DNA from: Xanthomonas cassavae CFBP 4642
Lineage (GTDB): Bacteria > Pseudomonadota > Gammaproteobacteria > Xanthomonadales > Xanthomonadaceae
DNA length: 64,000 nt
Reading direction: 5' to 3'
Assembly: GCF_000454545.1 (NCBI RefSeq)
Contig: NZ_CM002139.1
Coordinates: 864,971 to 928,970, forward strand
In this document: positions 9,675-18,810 of the stretch, piece by piece
How positions within the stretch are numbered: position 1 is the first letter of the stretch
Layout of the letters: each line of letters opens with the position of its first letter
Made by a program: the position numbers and the translations under genes
Notes under the pieces: generated by a model
The model's input: the letters and a program-made list of their open reading frames with translations, nothing else
What the model was told of the DNA's origin: nothing
Database searches by the model: none

Positions 9675-10018
9675 TACTGCATGTGCTGCAACTGCTGCAT
9701 GTAGTCCATGTAGCCCTGCATTCCGCCGGTGGCGACCATGCCGATGTTGATCAGCAGGCCGATCACGGCCAGCACGCTGGTCACGATGCACCAGGTCTTG
9801 GCGGTATTGGAGGCGCGGCGCGCGCCGTCGATATCGCCCATGTTGAGCAGGCCGTTGACCTTGCTGGAGAACACGATCGCCACGATGCCGGTGATCAGGG
9901 CCGGGCAGCACAGGCAAAAGCCGAGCACGGTGGAGACGATCGCCCAGATCAGGTGGTTCGGCACCGGGCCGGGCGCGGCGCTGGACGAGGGGTGGATCGG
10001 CGGCGGGATGGCATTCAT
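9674..10018 (-). CDS. CD225/dispanin family membrane protein
   Basis: A 114-aa protein. A Pro-rich N-terminus is followed by two membrane segments joined by a basic loop: NHLIWAIVSTVLGFCLCCP, then FSSKVNGLLNMGDIDGARRA, then TAKTWCIVTSVLAVIGLLIN. This is the CD225 domain shared with eukaryotic IFITM/dispanin proteins. The C-terminus is Met/Gln-rich. The bacterial function is unknown. The ATG is preceded by AAGGAG. It is coupled to the DUF2752 gene downstream. Confidence 0.88.
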   Translation of the reverse strand: MNAIPPPIHPSSSAAPGPVPNHLIWAIVSTVLGFCLCCPALITGIVAIVFSSKVNGLLNMGDIDGARRASNTAKTWCIVTSVLAVIGLLINIGMVATGGMQGYMDYMQQLQHMQ

Positions 10019-10480
10019 GGTAAAGCTCCTTGGGTGGTAAACAACAGCGAACTGATGGGTGAGTGGGGTGAGTCATCGGGTGCCGGACGCAGCGGCGACG
10101 TGCACGGCGCATGCTGGCGATGGCCGCAGGGGCCTGACGCGGAAGTGCGGTGAGCGTGCGCTGCGATTGAGCTGTAGGCATTCGCGGACGCCGGTCGCGC
10201 AGCACCGGGCCGAACGTTTGCGCGCGCCATCGACCTGGCGTTCCGCAGCCGCGCAGCAAGCGCGCGCATTGGCATGCCTGCCGCTGCCGGCATGACAGCC
10301 AGCCGCTGGAAGGAGTGACGCACGCCGATCACGGCAGACGCCTCAGGCGCGATGATGTTGAGCACAACGACGTCCCCGGTACGACCTGCCGCGCCCGCTT
10401 GGCGAACGCGGCGGTAAAGCGTGCAGTGGCGCACAGGCTACTCGGGGTGTGCGATGGACGCAAAGACCGCATCTGGCGGC
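10019..10480. other. Gene-free stretch upstream of the CD225 gene
   Basis: About 460 bases between the ends of the MFS-acyltransferase gene and the CD225 gene. I see no coding frame with recognisable features, no tRNA and no clear hairpin terminator. Confidence 0.45.
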
Positions 10481-12403
10481 TCAGGGATGGTCCTGGCGCA
10501 GCGTGCGCACCTGTTGTTCGAGCAGCGCGGCGCTGGCCTGGTCGCCGGCGCTGGCCGGGCCGGCGGCCACCTCGATCCGCGCGCGCATCCGGCGCGGCAC
10601 TCGCATGCGGCCCAGGCGTGTGTCGCGCCGGCTCCACATGCTCGACCACATGCCCCGTAGCGCCATCGGAATCACCTGCACGTTGCGCCGCTGCAGGATC
10701 TTTTCGACACCGAATTTGAACGCGGCAATCTCGCCATCCTTGGTCAACGCACCTTCGGGGAAGATGCACACCAGCTCGCCATCGGCCAGCGCCGCATCGA
10801 TGCGGTCGAAGGCCTGTTGCATCAACGCCGGGTCTTCGCGTGCGCCGGCGATCGGGATGGCCTTGGCGGTTCGGAAGATCCACCGCATCACCGGGATGCG
10901 GAAGATCTTGTAGTACATGATAAAGCGCACCGGGCGCGGGATCACCGCCGACAGGATCAACGCGTCCATGTAGCTGACGTGGTTGCAGACCAGCAGCGCG
11001 GCGCCTTCGTCGGGCATGTGGGTGTCGATGTCGCGCGCGCGCAGCCGGTACAGCACGCTCACCAGCACCCAGCTGAGAAAGCGCATCAGGAACTCGGGCA
11101 CCAGGGTGAAGATCCACACCGCCACCAGCGTGTTGGCGATCGCCAGCGCCAGGAACACCTGCGGGATGCTCAGGCCCGGCATCGGAATGCGGTGCCCGAA
11201 CAGCACCACCTGCGGCAGCTGCAGCGCGATGCCGATCACCGCCGCGGCCACGATGAACAACGAGTTCTGGATGTTGAGCCCGGCGATCACGCGCGAGAGT
11301 TCGGCCTTGGGCGTGCGGCTCTGGATCAGCGCGAACAACGGCACCACGAACAGGCCAGTGAACAGGCCGATGCCGACCAGATCGACGATCAACCGCACGC
11401 TGCCGGCCTGCCGCACGAAGTGTCCGATCGACAGATCGCTCACCGGCGCCGCGCCGGGACGGGCGAAGTACAGGTCCAGCAGGAAGGCGCTGATGCCGAA
11501 TGCGCCCAGTGGCACCAGGCCGATCTCCACGGTACGCCCGGACAGCCGTTCGCACAGCAACGAGCCCACGCCGGTGCCGATCGAAAACAGCGCCAGCGCG
11601 AACACGTACAGCTCCTGCTGGCCGCCGAGATTGAGCTGCGCATAGCTGGGCAACTGCGCGGTGAGCACGGTGCCGACGAACCAGAACCATGACACGCCCA
11701 GCACCGCGTTGCGCACTGCCGGCGTGCGCCGGGTCAGGCGCATGATGGCGCGCGATTCGGGGATGGGGTTCCAGTTGATCTGCAAGTCCGGCGCGCCGGC
11801 ATCGACCTTGGGGACCAGGCGCGCCACCAGGTTGCCGGTGACGGCGATGACGATCACCGCAGTGGCCGCCGCCTCCGGACCATGGCTGCCGGCGATCTGG
11901 AAGATCAGCCCGCCGAAGATCATGCCGCACAGGATCGAGATCGAGGTGCCCATCTCGACCAGGCCGTTACCGCCGGTGAGTTCCTCCGGCTTGAGCACCG
12001 AGGGCAGGATCGAATACTTCACCGGCCCGAACAGCGTGGACTGCAGCCCGGTGCAGAACAGCGCAATCAGCAGGATCACCATGTTCTCGGTGATGAAGCC
12101 CACCGCGGCCAGCGACATGATGGCGATCTCCATCGTGGTGGTGATCACGATGAGCTTCTGTTTTTCCAGTTTCTCGGCGATCTGCCCGGCCAGCGCGGAG
12201 AACAGGAAGTACGGCAGGATGAACAGTGCCGGCGCCAGGTTCGTATACAGCGTGCGCTGCGCCGCGTCGATGCCCAGATAGAACAGCAGGCCGATGATGG
12301 CCTGCCGATAGACGTTGTCGTTGAACGCGCCCAACGCCTGGACGGCGAAGAACGGCAAGAAGCGGCGCTGCCTGAGCAGGGCGAACTGACTGTGACCGGA
12401 CAT
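10481..12403 (-). CDS. MFS transporter-PlsC acyltransferase fusion (LplT/Aas-like)
   Basis: A 640-aa two-domain protein. Residues 1-420 form a 12-helix major facilitator related to the lysophospholipid transporter LplT (starts QRRFLPFFAVQALGAFNDNV). Residues about 440-610 form a PlsC acyltransferase domain with the NHVSYMD (NHx4D) catalytic motif and the FPEGALTKDG substrate motif. In enterics LplT imports lysophospholipids and Aas re-acylates them; here flippase and acyltransferase are joined and no AMP-ligase domain is present. A role in lysophospholipid recycling is likely but inferred. It is transcribed alone. Confidence 0.87.
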   Translation of the reverse strand: MSGHSQFALLRQRRFLPFFAVQALGAFNDNVYRQAIIGLLFYLGIDAAQRTLYTNLAPALFILPYFLFSALAGQIAEKLEKQKLIVITTTMEIAIMSLAAVGFITENMVILLIALFCTGLQSTLFGPVKYSILPSVLKPEELTGGNGLVEMGTSISILCGMIFGGLIFQIAGSHGPEAAATAVIVIAVTGNLVARLVPKVDAGAPDLQINWNPIPESRAIMRLTRRTPAVRNAVLGVSWFWFVGTVLTAQLPSYAQLNLGGQQELYVFALALFSIGTGVGSLLCERLSGRTVEIGLVPLGAFGISAFLLDLYFARPGAAPVSDLSIGHFVRQAGSVRLIVDLVGIGLFTGLFVVPLFALIQSRTPKAELSRVIAGLNIQNSLFIVAAAVIGIALQLPQVVLFGHRIPMPGLSIPQVFLALAIANTLVAVWIFTLVPEFLMRFLSWVLVSVLYRLRARDIDTHMPDEGAALLVCNHVSYMDALILSAVIPRPVRFIMYYKIFRIPVMRWIFRTAKAIPIAGAREDPALMQQAFDRIDAALADGELVCIFPEGALTKDGEIAAFKFGVEKILQRRNVQVIPMALRGMWSSMWSRRDTRLGRMRVPRRMRARIEVAAGPASAGDQASAALLEQQVRTLRQDHP

Positions 12404-12474
12404 GCAGTTTCCTTTGCGAACGCGCGCAGCCTAGCAGGCTTCCACGGCGGGTTGGTGGATGGTGCTAGGCGCGC

Positions 12475-12788
12475 TTGGAACATGCCGCATCACCGCCCGC
12501 ACTGCGGGTCTCTCCTAACCGGACTCCTGTCATCACCGTCCAATCCGCTGCGCATCCACCATTGCCGCGCCGGCTGGTGCTGCAGATGACGGCGGCTACC
12601 GGGCTGGCGGCGGCGAGCAACTATTGCGCGCAGCCGTTGCTGGAGACGTTGGCGCAGGCGTTCGGGACCCAGGTGCGCAGTGCCGGGTAAGTGGTGACTG
12701 CTGCTCAGCTGGCCTATGCGGCGGGGCTGCTGTTGCTGGTACCGCCGGGCGACCGGCTGGAGCGGCCCGGGCTGATTGTCGGACTGTT
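12475..12788 (+). pseudogene. MFS transporter, 5' remnant
   Basis: The frame encodes the start of an MFS drug-efflux type transporter (LVLQMTAATGLAAASNYCAQ). It is halted by an in-frame TAA at 12688-12690 and then continues in the same frame as VVTAAQLAYAAGLLLLVP and DRLERPGLIVGLF. Transporter similarity stops at about 12785, where foreign sequence begins. The rest of the gene appears at 14460-14880, with the middle (about 120 residues) and the C-terminus missing. The true start could be at 12532 (GTG) rather than 12475. Confidence 0.8.
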
Positions 12789-12867
12789 TATGCAGTCAGG
12801 AGGTCTCTACCGAACCGCATGAATCCCGCCAAACCCTCTTACAGGGCCGTTGCTCGTCTGCTCTGGC

Positions 12868-12901
12868 GGGGCGCCGGTATCGTCATCGATACCGGCGCCC
12901 C
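12868..12901. terminator. Perfect 15-bp stem-loop 3' of the XopE-family gene
   Basis: GGGGCGCCGGTATCG, a 4-base loop (TCAT), and its exact reverse complement. It lies about 40 bases beyond the stop codon of the effector gene. There is no T-tract on either side, so it may be a weak terminator or a boundary palindrome of the inserted DNA. Confidence 0.55.
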
Positions 12902-12939
12902 GTGATCCAGCGGCGGGAAGACGGGGTCCTCTCGATAGT

Positions 12940-14043
12940 TCAGTGCTCCGGCGGCACTACAGGAGGCCGGGGCAGTGCGTCCAGCTGGGCAGCTGCTGCC
13001 AGAACTGATTCCACTGCGGACTGGTGCGTGGAAGCATCGGTATCCATTCCGTAAGTTTCCTGAATCATCTGTGATGCGATTTTCCGTCGTTGCTCTTCAG
13101 GCCAACGGGACAAGACCTCGCGTACTCGGCTAGCGAATTCGGGTGAGATAACTTGTGGTTCTTCATATTTTATCCACGATGTGGGTTCCTTTTGTTTCTC
13201 ACTCAGATTCGCGGCAGTGGACTGGCTCCTGTCCGGATGCAGCAACGGAATCCATTGCTCAAGGCTTTCTTTCAGGGACTCGGCGCCGCCTTTGTCCATT
13301 GACCAAGGATTTTTCTGAAGAGTCGCTCCGCTCCATGCGCTGTCTTTCAACCGAACAGCTGGACCGTTGGCCCAGGCATCCATGACCACGGTCGAACTAG
13401 GGTCGCGACCTCCTCGCCGTAGTTCGTTCCAAGTGTGCCCTGCTTGGACCGGGATCTCATGACCTTCGTTGGTTACCTGCTTCATTGGCACGTAAGCGAC
13501 AACGGTCTCACTCAACTCGTCGGTAGCCATGTGTGGAGCGTGGACGATAGCGCTGAGGGGAGCGGACTGATCGCAGAGCGCCGCTCCCATCACTACAGCC
13601 GTTGCAACGTTAACGGTTTCGTGGGGTGCCATCCTTGCGACCGACGATCCGATCCCGTTGTGGCTGTGCGAGGGAATGTCGTCCGCCTTCACATTTCCCC
13701 GGCCATGCTTGAGCAGCAGGCGGACGTCGTGAACGGTCTGCCCGGCTGTCGCGAGTCTTGTCGGACTCGTGACCTCGTCACCTACGACATACGCCCCCAT
13801 ATGGTAAGCGGCCTGTTGAATCTGATGTTGCTCCAGAGGCGCATCTCCGCCTGTGCGCAACCTCTCGGGGCGCGTACCCAAGGCGACCCTCAGCGCGGAC
13901 AGCTGGGGCGATTGCGGTAGCGAGTTGCTTTCAACGACGGGCGCAGTGGTTGCTCGCGACGACCCTTCGCTGTCATATGAGGAATGCGTGCCAGATGAGG
14001 TGCTTGCATTCAATGTGGAGGATTTGGAAGCGCAAAGTCCCAT
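12940..14043 (-). CDS. XopE/HopX-family type III effector (transglutaminase-like)
   Basis: This 367-aa protein starts MGLCASKSS, a eukaryotic N-myristoylation signal (Gly2) with a nearby palmitoylatable Cys4, as in XopE effectors targeted to the plant plasma membrane. Residues 1-45 are Ser/Thr-rich, typical of type III secretion signals. The conserved core shows candidate catalytic residues of the HopX/AvrPphE papain-like fold: Cys157 (GAALCDQ), His203 (AGHTWNEL) and Asp222 (VVMDAWANGPAV). The gene has lower G+C than its neighbours and sits inside a broken MFS gene, indicating horizontal acquisition. I am confident of the family, not of the subtype (XopE1, E2, E3 or other). A candidate imperfect PIP box lies upstream. 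Confidence 0.88.
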   Translation of the reverse strand: MGLCASKSSTLNASTSSGTHSSYDSEGSSRATTAPVVESNSLPQSPQLSALRVALGTRPERLRTGGDAPLEQHQIQQAAYHMGAYVVGDEVTSPTRLATAGQTVHDVRLLLKHGRGNVKADDIPSHSHNGIGSSVARMAPHETVNVATAVVMGAALCDQSAPLSAIVHAPHMATDELSETVVAYVPMKQVTNEGHEIPVQAGHTWNELRRGGRDPSSTVVMDAWANGPAVRLKDSAWSGATLQKNPWSMDKGGAESLKESLEQWIPLLHPDRSQSTAANLSEKQKEPTSWIKYEEPQVISPEFASRVREVLSRWPEEQRRKIASQMIQETYGMDTDASTHQSAVESVLAAAAQLDALPRPPVVPPEH

Positions 14044-14459
14044 ATCTGTTCACCTGTGGTCGAGTGTCTGATCGCCGCGTGACGGTATGCGTAGGAAGTT
14101 GCTTGACCGCCGGGGCGGAATACTTGGATTGGAAAAATTAAAGTGTGGGAGGCATTCGCTCGCTTGATGGGTGCAATGTAGTCAGTTTTGAACTGCTCCA
14201 TATCCTTCGGCTGCTTACGTGCGCGGTGCCCTGCAATTACGAGCATTTTGCCGAGAAAACGAAGCCACGCAGCGGCCACCGCGGCTTGATGGTCGCAGGG
14301 ACTCACGCGAATGCAGCCAATTGGTTTCGTAGCACATGACGTATCGGGTGATGCATAACACCATGTGCGGCGGGGGGGCAGAGCCGTACCCCAAGGCTGG
14401 ATAATTCCGGATTATCTGGTCTGAGACCGCCGGAAATCGATTTGCCCATCACCGCCTGA
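14044..14459. other. Inserted accessory DNA upstream of the XopE-family gene
   Basis: About 415 bases of lower G+C between the effector and the 3' remnant of the MFS gene. A 98-codon open frame on the minus strand (14010-14306) overlaps the effector start and matches nothing I recognise. Short palindromic stretches occur near 14330-14370 and 14400-14430, close to the junction with the MFS remnant. No transposase or clear terminal inverted repeat is visible. Confidence 0.5.
14239..14263 (-). promoter_or_regulatory. Candidate imperfect PIP box for the XopE-family gene
   Basis: On the minus strand it reads TTCGT-N15-CTCGT, one mismatch from the HrpX-binding consensus TTCGB-N15-TTCGB, and lies about 195 bases upstream of the start codon. 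No convincing -10 element is seen 30-32 bases downstream, so this is tentative. Confidence 0.3.
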
Positions 14460-14880
14460 CTGCTGTGGCGCGGCTTGCCGCGGCACCCGGACAATGCGCG
14501 ACGGTCCTACTCGCATCTGGTGGGCTCGGTGCTGACGCTACTGCGCGACGATGCGGTGCTGCGTTCGCGCTCGGTGCTGGGTGGGCTGATCTTTGCCGGC
14601 TTCAGCTTGTTCTGGACCACGCTGGCGTTCCTGCTGTCCGGGCCGGCGTACGGCTATGGCACGGTGGTGATCGGCTTGTTCGGCCTGATCGGTGCGGCCG
14701 GTGCGCTGGCCGCCAACCGCTCCGGCCACTGGTCCGATCACGGCCACGGCGACCGCGTCAGTTGGGGCGGGCTGGTGATGCTGCTGCTGTCGTGGGGGCT
14801 GCGGGCGTTCGCGCCGCAGTCGATGGCGATGCTGATCGTTGGCGTGCTGCTGGCGCTGGCGGCATTCGGGCCGCGGGCTA
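14460..14880 (+). pseudogene. MFS transporter, 3' remnant
   Basis: The frame encodes transporter helices such as LGGLIFAGFSLFWTTLAFLLSG and VVIGLFGLIGAAGALAANRS, the second half of the same MFS protein whose start lies at 12475-12788. A TGA at 14457 precedes it in frame. The MFS similarity ends at LLALAAFG, near 14870, where the sequence runs into the end of the convergent yccS-like gene, so the C-terminal helices are lost too. Confidence 0.78.
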
Positions 14881-17121
14881 CGCGCGCTGCAACGCCTTGG
14901 GAGCGGCGTTGTCGGCCGGTGCCTCGGTGACCGCCAGCGCTGCAGCGCGCAGCTTGGGCAGCAGGCGCAGGGTCAGCGCCAGTTGGTCGCGCACCAGGCG
15001 CTGCTTGGGCGGCAGCTGCACTGCGTGCAGTTCGAGCGCTTCGGCCATGGCCAGGTCTTCGCTTTCGTCGTGCAGCGGCAGCGGTTGGCGCTGGCCCAAT
15101 GCGGTAGCAAGCGAGCCGAGCGCGCGCTGCAGATAGTCGCCGGCCCGGGCGATGGCGGTATCGTGTTCGCCCTCCAGCGCGGCGCGGTGCGCGCCCAGCG
15201 CGGAGAGATAGCCAAGCAAGGTGTTGGACAGCGCCAGGAAGCGGAACCCTGCTTCCAGGTTGCGCCGGTAGCGGCCCGGCTCGCGCAGCATGTTGGACAA
15301 GGCCACCGACAACGCGGCATCGGCGTTGTGCATGTCGCGGCGCGCGATGCGGTAGGGCAGGTCGTCGCGCATGCCGCTGGCGTATTGCTCCAGCACCTGG
15401 GCCAGATAGCGCGCGCAGCTGGCCAGTACCGTGGCCATCACCTGGTTGAGGCGGCGCCCCTGCCAGTCCGGCAGGATCAGGAACGAGGCGGCCGCGGCGA
15501 TTACGCAACCGATCAGCGTGTCGATCAGGCGTGGCCAGATCAGCACGAACCCATTGCCGAGCAGGTTGAAGCAGAACAACGCCATCACCGTGATGCCGGC
15601 GGTGGCCAGCATGTAGCGGTCGGTACGCGCGATGAAGAACACCAGCGTGGCCACCAATGCGAGCAGCAGCTGCACCTGCGTGCTGGGGAACAGCTGCATC
15701 AGTGCCCAGGTGGCGACCAGGCCGACCAGGGTGCCGGCAATGCGCTGCACCAGCCGCAGGCGGGTGGCGCCGTAGTTGGGACGACAGACAAATGCGGTGG
15801 TGAGCAGGATCCAGTAACCGTTGTCGGCATGGATGGACTGCATCACCGCATAGCCCACCACCAATGCGATGGCCATGCGCAGGCCGTGGCGGAACAGCAC
15901 CGAGCCCGGGGTGAGTTGCTGGCCCAGGCGCGCGGCCATTTCGCGCAGGGTGTGCGGCGAAGAATCGCGCAGGCGGGTATCGATCTGGTTGCTGGTGGAA
16001 TCGGACTGCGCCGCTTCGGACAGGCGTCGTTCGATGGTCTGCAGGTTGGTCACCAGCAGCTCCAGTGCGCCCAGCAGGCGCGTCAGCGCCGGATCGGCGC
16101 GCGCGTGCAGGTATTCCAGCGACTGGCGCAGGTCTTCGGTGGCCAGGCGGCTGTTGTCGCCGTAGTCGAATGGCTGGCGCAGGCGGATCGCTTCGCCCAG
16201 CGCCGCGCAGGCCTTGCCCTGCAGCGCGAGCAGGCGCTGGCAGCGGTACAGCACATCGCTATGGAAGAACGCGTCGGTCAGCGCCTCGTACGGATAATGC
16301 GAGGAACTGGCGCGCTCGTGGAATTCCTGCGCCATGTAATACAGCCGGAAATACAGGCCCGACTGCACGCCCGGCCGGCCGGAACGGCCGAAGCGGCTGA
16401 TGATGGCGGTCTTGGCAGCGTTGAGCGCGGCCACCACGCGGGCGTTCTGCTCGGCCAGTGCGAGCCGGCGCGCATGCAGGTCGCTTTGCCGCACCGGTTC
16501 GAACAGATCGGCCTTGCGCCTGAGATACAGGCCCAGCTCGAAGAACAGCCGCGACAGCCGCTCGCGCACCGGGCGGTTGGCCAACAGGATGGTCCACAGG
16601 ATCGACAGCACGCCGTACCAGCCGGCCCCGATCATCAACAACGCTGCGCCCTGCCAGGCGATGCGCGGATCGTGGCTGCCATGTTGATCCATGCCGATCA
16701 TGGCGTAGATCGACAAGGCCACCGTGGCCTGCGCGATCGAGGCATAGCGCTCGCCCAGCGCGCCGAGCAGGGTCAGCGAGAAGGTGGCCAGCGCCATGCC
16801 GGTCACGAATGGCAGCGGGTAGGCGAACAGCAGCGTCACGGCCGTTGCGGCAGCGGCAAAACACAGCAACGACAGCAGCACCGACTTGATGCGGCCCAGC
16901 CAGTTGTCGTCGGTCTCGGCGATGGCGCTGGCGATGATGCCCAGGAACAGCGCCGGCACCGCGGTCAGTTCCTGCCGGTGCCAGCACACGCCCAGGGCCA
17001 CCGCCAGTGCGATGAACACACGCAGGCCGTAGCTGGCCTTTTCATGGGCCCACAAGCGGCTGAGGCGGGATTCGAAGGAAGTGGTGGCCACGGTCTCGGC
17101 AAGGGCAGGCGTGACCGGCAT
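14878..17121 (-). CDS. YccS-like FUSC-family inner-membrane protein
   Basis: A 747-aa protein with two membrane blocks (about residues 30-185 and 415-545), each of about six helices, separated and followed by long cytoplasmic regions. This is the YccS/YhfK (FUSC, aromatic-acid-exporter-like) architecture. Family members are proposed efflux transporters with unknown substrate. The second block begins FRHGLRMAIALVVGYAVMQ and contains GNGFVLIWPRLIDTLIGC. It is followed by the remnant of the broken MFS gene and stands apart from the purine genes. Confidence 0.88.
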   Translation of the reverse strand: MPVTPALAETVATTSFESRLSRLWAHEKASYGLRVFIALAVALGVCWHRQELTAVPALFLGIIASAIAETDDNWLGRIKSVLLSLLCFAAAATAVTLLFAYPLPFVTGMALATFSLTLLGALGERYASIAQATVALSIYAMIGMDQHGSHDPRIAWQGAALLMIGAGWYGVLSILWTILLANRPVRERLSRLFFELGLYLRRKADLFEPVRQSDLHARRLALAEQNARVVAALNAAKTAIISRFGRSGRPGVQSGLYFRLYYMAQEFHERASSSHYPYEALTDAFFHSDVLYRCQRLLALQGKACAALGEAIRLRQPFDYGDNSRLATEDLRQSLEYLHARADPALTRLLGALELLVTNLQTIERRLSEAAQSDSTSNQIDTRLRDSSPHTLREMAARLGQQLTPGSVLFRHGLRMAIALVVGYAVMQSIHADNGYWILLTTAFVCRPNYGATRLRLVQRIAGTLVGLVATWALMQLFPSTQVQLLLALVATLVFFIARTDRYMLATAGITVMALFCFNLLGNGFVLIWPRLIDTLIGCVIAAAASFLILPDWQGRRLNQVMATVLASCARYLAQVLEQYASGMRDDLPYRIARRDMHNADAALSVALSNMLREPGRYRRNLEAGFRFLALSNTLLGYLSALGAHRAALEGEHDTAIARAGDYLQRALGSLATALGQRQPLPLHDESEDLAMAEALELHAVQLPPKQRLVRDQLALTLRLLPKLRAAALAVTEAPADNAAPKALQRA

Positions 17122-17363
17122 TATTGCCGCACGCGCACGCTGCCGGTGTGGACAGGGGCTAGTCCTTTGTCAGTAGCCGGCATGGGTGCGGACTGGAGCG
17201 GCGTGCGCGATTGCGCCGCAGCCCCGCTGCACGGCCGCTTACCGCGCTTGGTGACCTTGCAACCTGTTGAACACTGCCTTCTCGACGACCACCAGCGAGC
17301 TGTTGCTCTATTCGGCCGACAACCAGCGGATGTCCGTGCTTGCCCCCATCCGCCCTTCGGGCA

Positions 17364-17387
17364 CCTTCCCCCGCCGGCGGGGGAAGG
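17364..17387. repeat. 24-bp perfect palindrome (Xanthomonas intergenic repeat)
   Basis: CCTTCCCCCGCC followed at once by its reverse complement, preceded by GCCCTTCGGGC. It lies just past the end of purD and could act as a terminator for it. The same motif recurs in intergenic regions of xanthomonads as I recall them; that recurrence is not visible within this window. Confidence 0.7.
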
Positions 17388-17394
17388 ACGCGGC

Positions 17395-18690
17395 TCAGCC
17401 CTGCGCGTCGCGCTCGCGCGCAATCGCACGCCAGCCGATGTCGCTGCGCTGAAAGGCGTTGGGCCAATGGATCGGTTGCAGGCCGGCATAGGCGGTGCGC
17501 TGCGCATCCTGCACGCTGTCGCCGAGCGCGGCCACGCACAGCACGCGGCCCCCGGCGCTGACCACCTGGCCGTCGCCATTCAAGACGGTGCCGGCGTGGA
17601 AGACCTTGGCGCTGGCGGGCACCGCGTCCAGGCCATGGATGACCTCGCCGGTGACCGGCGTCTCCGGATACGGCCTGGCCGCGATCACCACGCCCAGCGA
17701 CGGACGCGGATCCCACTGCGCTTGCGTGCGGTCGAGCGTGCCGTCGATGGCCGCTTCGACCAGATCCACCAGGTCCGACTGCAGGCGCAGCATCACCGGC
17801 TGGGTCTCCGGGTCGCCGAAGCGCACGTTGAATTCGATCACCTTGGGTGCGCCGTGCGCATCGATCATCAACCCGGCATAGAGAAACCCGGTGAACGGCA
17901 CGCCGTCGGCGATCATGCCCTGCACGGTGGGCTCGACCACTTCGCGCATCACCCGCGCATGCACCTGCGGCGTCACCACCGGCGCCGGTGAGTAGGCACC
18001 CATGCCACCGGTGTTGGGACCGGTGTCGCCATCGCCGACGCGCTTGTGGTCCTGGCTGGTGGCCATCGGCAAGGCGTGTCTGCCATCGATCATGGAAATG
18101 AAGCTGGCTTCTTCACCATCGAGGAATTCCTCAATCACCACGCGTGCACCGGCGTCGCCGAACGCATTGCCCGAGAGCATGTCGCGTACCGCGTCTTCGG
18201 CTTCGGCCAAGGTCATCGCCACGATCACGCCCTTGCCGGCGGCCAGACCATCGGCCTTGACCACGATGGGCGCGCCTTTGTCGCGCACGTAGGCCAGTGC
18301 CGCGTCCACCTCGGTGTGCACGGCGTAATACGCGGTGGGAATGCTGTGGCGGGCGAGAAAGTCCTTGGCAAAGGCCTTGCTGCCTTCCAGCCGCGCGGCC
18401 TTGGCGGTGGGCCCGAAGATGCGCAGGCCCAGCGCGTGGAAGCGGTCGACCACGCCCAGCACCAGCGGCACTTCCGGCCCGACCACGGTGAGCGCGACGG
18501 CCTCGCGCTGCGCCAGCGCCAGCAGGCCATCCAGGTCATCCACCTTGATCGCGACGTTGCGGCACTTGGCCTCGCGGGCGGTGCCGGCATTGCCCGGCGC
18601 CACCAGCACCTCGCTGACGCGTGCGGATTGGGCGATCTTCCAGGCCAGGGCGTGTTCGCGGCCGCCGGAGCCGATGACGAGAATTTTCAT
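17395..18690 (-). CDS. purD: Phosphoribosylamine-glycine ligase PurD
   Basis: A 431-aa ATP-grasp enzyme of de novo purine synthesis that joins 5-phosphoribosylamine and glycine to form GAR. It starts MKILVIGSGGREHALAWK, the PurD N-terminal nucleotide-binding motif. The ATP-grasp loop is at about 140-155 (VVKADGLAAGKGVIVA), and the signature IEFNVRFGDPETQ at about 285-297 carries metal ligands. Full length and intact. It lies downstream of purH in the same direction, with a repeat-containing spacer of about 120 bases, so they are probably an operon. Confidence 0.97.
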   Translation of the reverse strand: MKILVIGSGGREHALAWKIAQSARVSEVLVAPGNAGTAREAKCRNVAIKVDDLDGLLALAQREAVALTVVGPEVPLVLGVVDRFHALGLRIFGPTAKAARLEGSKAFAKDFLARHSIPTAYYAVHTEVDAALAYVRDKGAPIVVKADGLAAGKGVIVAMTLAEAEDAVRDMLSGNAFGDAGARVVIEEFLDGEEASFISMIDGRHALPMATSQDHKRVGDGDTGPNTGGMGAYSPAPVVTPQVHARVMREVVEPTVQGMIADGVPFTGFLYAGLMIDAHGAPKVIEFNVRFGDPETQPVMLRLQSDLVDLVEAAIDGTLDRTQAQWDPRPSLGVVIAARPYPETPVTGEVIHGLDAVPASAKVFHAGTVLNGDGQVVSAGGRVLCVAALGDSVQDAQRTAYAGLQPIHWPNAFQRSDIGWRAIARERDAQG

Positions 18691-18775
18691 GTAAGTGCCG
18701 AGATTGGGGAGTCGTGATTGAAGATTGCTTGAAGCAAGGCAGAGACCGGAAACAGGAGAGACCAGAGCGACGTTG

Positions 18776-18806
18776 CCACTCCCGAATCCCCACTCCCGAA
18801 TCCCGG
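18776..18806. repeat. ATTCCCGA-type intergenic repeat between purH and purD
   Basis: Tandem degenerate units reading CACTCCCGAATCCC. A related inverted arrangement (GATTGGGGAGTCGTGATTG) lies at 18702-18720. The same family occurs at seven other gene junctions in this window. Confidence 0.75.
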
Positions 18807-18810
18807 CACG

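Noticed and set aside
14010..14306. 98-codon open frame on the minus strand upstream of the XopE-family gene
   Set aside because: No recognisable family, no ribosome site, and it overlaps the effector start. It may be debris of a mobile element.
14839..17991. 1050-codon open frame on the plus strand, opposite the yccS-like gene and purD
   Set aside because: Antisense of two recognisable genes; no domain pattern of its own.
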